NCBI RefSeq assembly: GCF_001895925.1
Contig: NZ_MPPI01000003.1
Location: 62,001 to 126,000, forward strand
Source of the DNA: Phormidesmis priestleyi ULC007
GTDB lineage: Bacteria > Cyanobacteriota > Cyanobacteriia > Leptolyngbyales > Leptolyngbyaceae
DNA: 64,000 nt
Direction of reading: 5' to 3'
A program made the position numbers and the translations under genes. The notes beneath the pieces were generated by a model, which searched no databases, was not told the DNA's origin, and saw nothing but the letters and a program-made list of their open reading frames with translations. This document shows, one piece after another, positions 58,186 through 64,000 of this stretch (positions within the stretch are counted from its first letter, which is position 1; every line of letters starts with the position of its first letter).

Positions 58186-58500
58186 ATGAAGTATTTTTTC
58201 CTCTCCGATGGTTGGTTGATCGGTCGCATTTGGGAACTCGGTGGCTTGTGGAACGAAATCGCCTGGAGGCGTAAACCAGAAATCGAGCAAACGACACTCT
58301 GCATCTGGGAAAACGACGAAAAGCTCTGGCTCTATCGCGTCGAAGATGCCATTCTCATGGTTGAAGTCAAGCCAAGTTTAGAGATCGCCGCGACGATGAC
58401 TAACCCTGCGATCGGACAAGTGGTTTTAAAGCGACTGATCACCGCCGACCAAGCGATCGTGATTCTCTGTAATAGTACAGATTTAAATTCAGATTCATGA
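58186..58500 (+). CDS. Conserved hypothetical protein
   Basis: This 104-residue protein is rich in Trp, with GGLWNEIAWRRKPEIEQTTL, CIWENDEKLWLYRVEDAIL and a C-terminal VVLKRLITADQAIVIL. It has no signal or membrane segment. The pattern is reminiscent of cyanobacterial hypotheticals, but I cannot name a family. Its function is unknown. It follows the RHH-like gene by 163 bases. Confidence 0.6.
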   Translation: MKYFFLSDGWLIGRIWELGGLWNEIAWRRKPEIEQTTLCIWENDEKLWLYRVEDAILMVEVKPSLEIAATMTNPAIGQVVLKRLITADQAIVILCNSTDLNSDS

Positions 58501-58662
58501 GTGTGCCGTTTCCACCAGACTCAACTAAAATTCTTCATTGAATGTCATCACCGCTCACTTGAGTGAGTACAATTTCTAGGCGGATATTAAAATTCGTACA
58601 GGATTTAGCTCTAACTTTGCATTTGAGCTATCCTCGCTTAATGTCGTCGTTGGGGATCATCT

Positions 58663-58755
58663 ATGTCAAACGCCGATAACACCTGTGATCAAAATCAGCC
58701 TAAACTTTCGCTAGTTATTCTAAAAGGTGCATTTGTAGTCAATCGTCTGTTTTGA
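58663..58755 (+). CDS. Possible 30-codon leader peptide
   Basis: An ATG at 58663 opens a 30-codon frame (MSNADNTCDQNQPKLSLVIL...) whose TGA lies 20 bases before the start of the next gene. I have no family evidence. It may be a translated leader of the 58776 gene or chance. Confidence 0.25.
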   Translation: MSNADNTCDQNQPKLSLVILKGAFVVNRLF

Positions 58756-58775
58756 TCGACATCAGCAAGAAAGCT

Positions 58776-59855
58776 ATGACTCAACCCGTCACAAACTCCA
58801 AACCTCTCCTCGATCCCATACAAAATGACTCCTGGAACTCGGAGGCTAACACTCTGCCTGAGCCATTTCTGGTCGAGTCTTATGCCGATCGCTTGATGGA
58901 TGATCTGTTTGGTGATGTCGATCGCTTACTCGATGGGGCGGTTCCTCCCTCGGAGCCAGTGCGGGTTGAAGCGCCCGCTCCTAAACCTAAGCTCAATCTC
59001 GCTCCACCTCCCTTATCGTCTGGGCTGCTGGCTCATCCTCAATGGCAATCTCACCCTGAAAGCGCTCACCACAGTCTGCCAGACCTGGGTGAATTGGCTA
59101 ACACCCAACCACCTGCCCCTCGTAGCAGTGGGTTCACCCGCTTTTTGATGATCACAGGATGCACATCTGCGGTGGCAGCTTTAGCCGTCTGGTTAGTGAC
59201 CAGTGGCATGGCGAGTCGATTTGTGACAGCCTTGACTCAACCGCCTGAGACAGTCGCTCCAACCACGATCGCGCAAACTCCCCCCATAGACACCAACGCG
59301 CAGTTTTCTGACTATGTGCAGCGATCGCTCGAAGCCATCGATCGCAGAGCCACGACTGGAAAATCAGAAGGATTGCCCACGGCACCTTATAACAGTGGGT
59401 TGCCAACGGTTCCGGTTCCGGCTAATCAACCGCCGCTACGATCGTCGGTGACTCTGCCAAAAGCGTCTCCGCTCGTGATCACGGTGCCCCAAGCCCCGAC
59501 CCCCATTGACCCTTCGCGCCGGGAGTTAAATCAGATCTTGGTTCGGCTTGCCAGTGTTTTAGAACGCCTCTCTCCGACTGCCAATCGCCCTGCTGCTTTG
59601 CAACCTCCAGCGACATCGATTCCTCAAGTCAGCCCTGCACCCATCGGGCCTCAACGTACCTTAGTCGGAGTGCTTGAGAGTTCTGATCCTTCGCGATCGG
59701 CGGCTTTATTTGAGATCAACGGAATTACTCAGCGCTATTATGTCGGCGAAAGTATTGGGTCAAGTGGCTGGAGCCTGGTAGAAGTTTCTAAACAATATGT
59801 CACCGTGCGGCGAAACGGAGAAGTTAGAACGATCTCCGCAGGTCAGAAACTCTAA
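58776..59855 (+). CDS. Single-pass membrane protein with GspC/PilP-like C-terminal domain
   Basis: This 359-residue protein has a cytosolic Pro-rich N-terminus (about 1-120), a transmembrane segment near 122-146 (FLMITGCTSAVAALAVWLVT), and a periplasmic Pro/Thr-rich linker. The folded C-terminal domain (about 290-359) has LVGVLESSDPSRSAALFEIN, ITQRYYVGESIGSSGWSLVE and VTVRRNGEVRTISAGQKL, resembling the HR domain of GspC or PilP. It is a conserved cyanobacterial protein type, perhaps linked to pilus or secretion assembly. ATG 58776 is preferred to TTG 58752. Confidence 0.75.
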   Translation: MTQPVTNSKPLLDPIQNDSWNSEANTLPEPFLVESYADRLMDDLFGDVDRLLDGAVPPSEPVRVEAPAPKPKLNLAPPPLSSGLLAHPQWQSHPESAHHSLPDLGELANTQPPAPRSSGFTRFLMITGCTSAVAALAVWLVTSGMASRFVTALTQPPETVAPTTIAQTPPIDTNAQFSDYVQRSLEAIDRRATTGKSEGLPTAPYNSGLPTVPVPANQPPLRSSVTLPKASPLVITVPQAPTPIDPSRRELNQILVRLASVLERLSPTANRPAALQPPATSIPQVSPAPIGPQRTLVGVLESSDPSRSAALFEINGITQRYYVGESIGSSGWSLVEVSKQYVTVRRNGEVRTISAGQKL

Positions 59856-59919
59856 AATAGCGATTAGGAGATAGCGCTGCGATCGCTATTCATCATTCAC
59901 TATTGCAGGAGTTGCGGTC

Positions 59920-60498
59920 ATGGGTCTGTTTGATGATTTCAGTCGGTTTCTCGAAGCTCGACTTGATGAGTTTCTGCGAAATAACCCTCATTTAGAGTTG
60001 CAGGCGCTCGAAGAAAAGCTGCGGGAACAGGAGCAAGAAACGCGGCGGCTGATGGCAGACCTGCGGCTAAACGAAAAGCAACTTCAAGACGAGATTTTGG
60101 CAACGGCTCAAGAAATTCAGCGCTGGCACATTCGGATTGAGAAAGCAAGAGCGGCTGGTAGACTTGACCTGGCCGAGCCTGCCCAAGCACATGAGGCGGG
60201 GTTGCTGCGAGAAGGAAACCAGAAATGGGGACAGATGGAGATGCTCAAACAGCGCCTCAAGCAAACTGAGGAGTTGCAGCAGCAGATTCAAACCCGTCGC
60301 CAAGAGGTGCAAACTAAGCTCACCGAAGCTCAAGCGGCTCGTGCGACTCAGACCGAAACCCGTTGGGCAGTTAACGGCTGGAATCAGGATCAAAACGCGA
60401 GCTATATCCACAGTTCGGCTGACCCGCTTGAGCAAGAGTTTAAGCGCTGGGAAGCACAAGAAGAGCTTGAGCAGATGAAGCGGCAAATGGGGAGATAG
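59920..60498 (+). CDS. TIGR04376-family coiled-coil protein
   Basis: This 192-residue protein begins MGLFDDFSRFLEARLDEFLR, then NPHLELQALEEKLREQEQET, the defining start of this cyanobacterial family. Residues 25-140 are a continuous coiled coil, and the C-terminus has DPLEQEFKRWEAQEELEQMK. The function is unknown. It follows the GspC/PilP-like gene by 64 bases and may be co-transcribed. Confidence 0.9.
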   Translation: MGLFDDFSRFLEARLDEFLRNNPHLELQALEEKLREQEQETRRLMADLRLNEKQLQDEILATAQEIQRWHIRIEKARAAGRLDLAEPAQAHEAGLLREGNQKWGQMEMLKQRLKQTEELQQQIQTRRQEVQTKLTEAQAARATQTETRWAVNGWNQDQNASYIHSSADPLEQEFKRWEAQEELEQMKRQMGR

Positions 60499-60517
60499 AG
60501 AGGCTAATTTAGCACAG

Positions 60518-60550
60518 TTCCCTATCTAACTTTAGATAGGGACGTTTTTG
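60518..60550 (+). terminator. Intrinsic terminator
   Basis: TCCCTATCTAA, a 2-3 base turn and TTAGATAGGGA form an 11-bp stem, then CGTTTTTGG. It lies 20 bases after the TIGR04376 gene stop. Confidence 0.8.
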
Positions 60551-60752
60551 GACGTTTAAATGCTGCGAATCTAGATCAGAGTTAGCTACATTAAATAGAA
60601 TTTCTTCGGGAACTCTACAGATAGAAATATCTTTCTCACGATCGCTTCTACCAAACCCAATAGAAGTCTGGAACTATAAAACTTCTATGACATCTGATTA
60701 TTTATTCATACCGATTTCAAAAACAATTACGACGGCTGGAACGGTTGCGAGA

Positions 60753-60772
60753 GGGCACGGCATGCCGTGCCC
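60753..60772. repeat. 20-bp perfect palindrome
   Basis: GGGCACGGCATGCCGTGCCC is fully self-complementary. It is followed by CCTACACACCCCGCGTTTAT and then GGTGCCGTGCCC. Similar GC-rich text is a common dispersed repeat in cyanobacterial genomes. The 367-base gap around it (60499-60865) holds the terminator above and no gene. Confidence 0.85.
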
Positions 60773-60865
60773 CTACACACCCCGCGTTTATGTACGGGAA
60801 TGGTGCCGTGCCCTGATGCGGATCTGTCGCGTGAATCAAATCGGAATCACTTAGATTTAATAGAA

Positions 60866-61540
60866 ATGCACAGCACTCTCAGGATTAAAAACAAGAAGAT
60901 TAGAAATTGGCTTAACTTTTTGCTGGCGATGCTGATGTCGATCGCGCTTGTCTATCAGACGCAGCCCTCTACGCTGGCGATCGCGCCTCCAGCAAAGTTA
61001 GTGGACATCCGATCGATTAGCCCAAACATTAAATTGGACATTCGATATGCTACTAAAAATAATTTCACAAAACAGCAGCTTTATCGGCAAGCTCGTTGTT
61101 TGCTAAAGCCAAAAGTTGCCGATGATTTATCAAAAGTGCAAGCAGATTTAGAAACGCGAGGGTTGAAGTTAAAGGTATATGACTGCTATCGCCCTTTATC
61201 GGTGCAAAAGCTGATGTGGAAGATTGTGAATGACGATCGCTATGTTGCAAACCCTGCCAACGGGTCGAGACACAATCGTGGATCTGCGGTAGATGTCACA
61301 TTGGTAGACAAGTCTGGCAAAGAATTAGAAATGCCAACAGGATTTGATGATTTTAGCGATCGTGCTCATCGTGATTACAACAATGTCAGCAAGGCAGCAA
61401 AAGAAAATCGCCAGGCTCTAGAAGCAGCAATGATCAAACGCGGGTTTATCCCTTTGCAAGCTGAGTGGTGGCACTTTGATGCAAAAGATTGGAAACAGTC
61501 GCCCTTGATGGATATATCGTTTGAGGCGATTCCTGAGTAG
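60866..61540 (+). CDS. VanX-type D-alanyl-D-alanine dipeptidase (M15D)
   Basis: This 224-residue exported zinc dipeptidase has an N-terminal signal or anchor segment (about 13-35, LNFLLAMLMSIALVYQTQ). LDIRYATKNNFTKQQLY follows, then SRHNRGSAVDVTLVD with zinc-binding His and Asp, and EWWHFDAKDW with the catalytic Glu and zinc His. Family members cleave D-Ala-D-Ala in wall turnover; here it is probably metabolic, not vancomycin resistance, as there is no vanHA context. ATG 60866 is chosen because it starts right before the signal segment. Confidence 0.9.
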   Translation: MHSTLRIKNKKIRNWLNFLLAMLMSIALVYQTQPSTLAIAPPAKLVDIRSISPNIKLDIRYATKNNFTKQQLYRQARCLLKPKVADDLSKVQADLETRGLKLKVYDCYRPLSVQKLMWKIVNDDRYVANPANGSRHNRGSAVDVTLVDKSGKELEMPTGFDDFSDRAHRDYNNVSKAAKENRQALEAAMIKRGFIPLQAEWWHFDAKDWKQSPLMDISFEAIPE

Positions 61541-61679
61541 ATTCATAGACACCTCGAAGATCACTCATCAAGGATCTTGGATCAAATGACCTGACTATAG
61601 GGTGATCATCTAACGCAAATTTTTAACTATTAATTCGGCGATTCATACTTCGATTCAGCAACGCATTCAATAAGTTGGA

Positions 61680-63137
61680 TTATTCGTTCAGCATTTTTCT
61701 GGCTAACTGGCGTTTTGTTAAATAGCCCAAGGTTTGCATCGCTCGATCGATTTCTGGTGTCCAAGGCAACCCGCAGTTAAGGCGCAGACAATTGGCGTAG
61801 TTGCCAGAAGGTGAAAACATCACGCCCGGAGCAACGCTGATTTGATGGTCTAATGCCTCTTCGTAGAGTGCCATTGCTTCAAATTCGTTGGATAACTCTA
61901 GCCATAGAACATATCCTCCACTGGGTCGTGTGACTTTGGTTTCGGCGGGGAAGTAGTCACAGACGGCTTGGGTCATGCGAATGATTTGAGACTGGTAAGC
62001 GCGGCGGAGTTGTCGCAGGTGACGATCGTAGCCTCCGTTTCCGAGAAAGGCGGCGACGGTGAGCTGAGACGCGATCGAGGTCATCCAATTCATGGCCATT
62101 TTAAGTTGCTCGATTTTGAGCTGATAGCGTCCGGGCACTGACCAACCGACGCGCAATCCGGGTGAGAGGGTTTTGCTGGCAGACGCACAGTAGAGAACGC
62201 GCCCTTCTGTATCGAAGGCTTTGACGGCTTTGGGGCGGGTGCCTTCAAAGTGCAAATCGCCGTAGATGTCGTCTTCGATCAGGGGAATGTCGTATTGGTT
62301 TAATAAGGTGACTAAATGCTGTTTATTGACATCACTCATACAGCTTCCTAATGGGTTGCTGAAGTTTGGGACTAGCGCACAGGCGGCGATTTGGCGATGC
62401 TCAAGGGCGGCTTCTAAGTGGTCAAGAGAAATGCCTTCTTGGGGATGAGTAGGCAATTCTAAGGCTTTGAGATGAAGAGATTCTAGTGCTTCGAGGATGC
62501 CATAGTAGCAGGGAGACTCGATCGCGACAGTATCGCCTGGTTTCGTGACGGCTCGTAGAGACAAATAGACCGCTTCTGTGGTGCCGTTGGTGATTACAAT
62601 CTCGTTGGGATTGATGGAGCAACCTGCATCAATTAAGCGTTTAGCTACTTCGTGATGCAGCGATTCACATCCCTTGGCGATCGAGTAAGAGTGAACGGCT
62701 TCGGAGTGGGTGCGAATTATCTGACTCATTAGGCGATTGAGGGTCGCGATCGGCAACAGTTCTAAACCGGGGACGGCTGCGCCAAGTTTGACTTTATTGG
62801 GGTCGCGCATGGTGACTCCGACCCGATAAGCGAGGGAGACTTCAACGGGGAAGTTGTGTTTGGGCAAAGCGGATTGTTTTGGCTCGTCAGGAGTGAATAA
62901 ATGGGATTGTTTGACGAAATATCCTGACTGGGGACGGGCCCCGATTAAACCTTGATCTTCTAATAATCGGTATGCCTCTAAAACGGTGGAGATGCTCACC
63001 GAAAATTGTTCGTGCAGTTTGCGAACGGAGGGCAGACGATCGCCGGGTTGCAGTGTTTTTTCGGTGATTAAAGTGCGAATCCGATCGGCAACGTGTTCAT
63101 AAAGGTGTTGAGACGGAGCGAGTGATTGGAGGGTCAT
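61680..63137 (-). CDS. MocR-type GntR/aminotransferase fusion regulator
   Basis: This 485-residue protein has an N-terminal GntR winged helix (about 10-78, LQPGDRLPSVRKLHEQFSVS, then TVLEAYRLLEDQGLI) fused to a fold-type I aminotransferase-like domain. That domain has ITNGTTEAVYLSLRAV, VPNFSNPLGS and the PLP-Lys motif SASKTLSPGLRVGW. MocR proteins use PLP or an amino compound as ligand and usually control a neighbouring gene. It is divergent from a small gene and an EamA transporter gene, its probable target. The 245-base gap holds the shared control region, with the direct repeat ccataacagttgcag/ccataacaattt at 63206-63243 as a candidate operator. Confidence 0.92.
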   Translation of the reverse strand: MTLQSLAPSQHLYEHVADRIRTLITEKTLQPGDRLPSVRKLHEQFSVSISTVLEAYRLLEDQGLIGARPQSGYFVKQSHLFTPDEPKQSALPKHNFPVEVSLAYRVGVTMRDPNKVKLGAAVPGLELLPIATLNRLMSQIIRTHSEAVHSYSIAKGCESLHHEVAKRLIDAGCSINPNEIVITNGTTEAVYLSLRAVTKPGDTVAIESPCYYGILEALESLHLKALELPTHPQEGISLDHLEAALEHRQIAACALVPNFSNPLGSCMSDVNKQHLVTLLNQYDIPLIEDDIYGDLHFEGTRPKAVKAFDTEGRVLYCASASKTLSPGLRVGWSVPGRYQLKIEQLKMAMNWMTSIASQLTVAAFLGNGGYDRHLRQLRRAYQSQIIRMTQAVCDYFPAETKVTRPSGGYVLWLELSNEFEAMALYEEALDHQISVAPGVMFSPSGNYANCLRLNCGLPWTPEIDRAMQTLGYLTKRQLARKMLNE

Positions 63138-63382
63138 CGCGATTCCTCAATGGCTCAAATGCCTGTTTTTGGTTGCGAGAGATACAGTTTAGAGCGATCG
63201 CAACCATAACAGTTGCAGAAACTAAAACTGTAACCATAACAATTTAACTCAACTGCATCTGTTTTGCTCGTGAGAGATCCGGCAATATTACATGAAGACG
63301 ATTAGTTCTGAATTAACGAGGTGTGAATCTCTTTTATCAACTGGAACAGAATCATATAATCAGCAATGAAGGAGAATTTCAA

Positions 63383-63568
63383 ATGAATCTGAGGCATTTA
63401 TGGAATGATTTATCGAACGTGTTGGTTAATCGTTTAGAACCGAGAATAATAGAGAAGCACGATCGCTGTGGTCAGTCTTATTATGAGGTTTATGATCCGA
63501 CGAGTCAGAAGTTTAGTTCGTTGAATTCTGAAAAAGAAGTGCGGGCTTGGCTCGATCAAAGATATTAA
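63383..63568 (+). CDS. Small hypothetical protein
   Basis: This 61-residue protein has MNLRHLWNDLSNVLVNRLEP and a C-terminal CGQSYYEVYDPTSQKFSSLN. It is probably conserved in cyanobacteria. ATG 63383 has a strong AAGGAG site, unlike the upstream in-frame start at 63323. It abuts the EamA gene (TAAATG) and so forms an operon with it. Confidence 0.75.
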   Translation: MNLRHLWNDLSNVLVNRLEPRIIEKHDRCGQSYYEVYDPTSQKFSSLNSEKEVRAWLDQRY

Positions 63569-64000
63569 ATGAATAACGAAGTCAAGGCTTACATTTGGGG
63601 CGCTCTTGGAATCATCGGATTTGGCTTGACGTTGCCTGCTACAAAAGTGGCGATTCCTTTGTTTGGAGTCGTTGCTGTTGGTGTTGGTCGTGCTGTTATT
63701 TCCGGTGTTTTAGGGCTATTGTTGCTTTGGATTACGAAAAGCAAGATCCCTACTATTAAGCAAATCCAAAGACTGAGAGTTGTAGCATTGGGTGTTGTTT
63801 TCGGATTTCCACTTTTTAGCGCTTATGCAATGAATGATGTTCCGGCCTTTCATGGCGCGATCGTAATAGGTCTTCTACCATTATTCACAGCGTTGTTTGC
63901 TGTAATTTTGGCAAAAGAAAAGCCGTCCGTTAGATTTTGGATAGCTGCTGTTGTGGGAAGTGCCACGATCGTAATCTATTCTATCTACGTGGGTGGTGGA
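63569..64000 (+). CDS. EamA/DMT-family transporter, C-terminus outside the window
   Basis: From ATG 63569, 144 codons stay open to the edge. The product begins VKAYIWGALGIIGFGLTLPATKVA and has about five membrane segments, including VVAVGVGRAVISGVLGLLLL and GAIVIGLLPLFTALFAVILA. This is the usual EamA half of ten-helix drug/metabolite exporters. It directly follows the small gene and is divergent from the MocR regulator, which likely controls it. The substrate is unknown. Confidence 0.88.
   Translation, partial: MNNEVKAYIWGALGIIGFGLTLPATKVAIPLFGVVAVGVGRAVISGVLGLLLLWITKSKIPTIKQIQRLRVVALGVVFGFPLFSAYAMNDVPAFHGAIVIGLLPLFTALFAVILAKEKPSVRFWIAAVVGSATIVIYSIYVGGG

Overview
The window is a piece of a cyanobacterial chromosome. 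The octamer GCGATCGC (HIP1) and its GATCG core recur throughout. Many genes are typical of cyanobacteria: an SLH/OprB iron-uptake porin, Uma2 and DUF29 proteins, TIGR04376, a FecR-domain protein, a caspase fused to an nSTAND ATPase, and the order rimP-nusA-ylxR-infB. The mix of toxin-antitoxin debris, insertion sequences and dispersed repeats suggests a filamentous, Leptolyngbya-like organism, but the genus is inference.

Layout. 1-5.8 kb: a partial unknown gene, rsmI, a PfkB sugar kinase, an orphan small gene whose paralogue lies at 49.6 kb, a broken DUF433/DUF5615 toxin-antitoxin pair, an inositol-phosphatase-family enzyme, a methyltransferase and an alpha/beta hydrolase. 5.9-13.6 kb: a predicted outer-membrane barrel divergent from a FecR-domain protein, a TPR protein, a periplasmic solute-binding protein behind rpmI-rplT, and the iron porin. 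13.7-19.9 kb: rimP-nusA-ylxR-infB, with a terminator-like hairpin just before rimP and a 709-base gap before infB. 19.9-25.1 kb: a YdeI-like protein, an acyl-CoA dehydrogenase remnant cut by an IS982-family element, sat, and an acyltransferase. 25.2-30.7 kb: the most unusual locus, a caspase-nSTAND-transmembrane protein translationally coupled to a secreted protein and divergent from a TRYPCO1-like protein plus a lipoprotein. 30.7-32.4 kb: gene debris in front of an OmpR-type regulator. 32.5-37.3 kb: two glycosyltransferases, then a TPP riboswitch and thiC. 37.4-43 kb: HigBA, Uma2 and a large metzincin protease with four 150-bp internal repeats. 43-52.7 kb: truB, a DUF1400 hydrolase, ligA, small accessory genes including an aspartic-protease pair, and lysS. 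52.8-64 kb: a decayed IS4-type transposase, small redox and pentapeptide proteins, a VapC module, mnmG, conserved cyanobacterial proteins, a VanX-like dipeptidase, and a MocR regulator divergent from an EamA transporter that runs off the window.

The housekeeping genes cover translation and RNA modification (rsmI, rplT, rpmI, rimP, nusA, infB, truB, lysS, mnmG), DNA ligation (ligA), sulfate activation (sat) and thiamine synthesis (thiC, under TPP control). Among them lie accessory segments with at least four toxin-antitoxin-like modules in different states of decay. Three MITE-like elements have ends resembling those of the IS982 element, which suggests it or a relative moved them.
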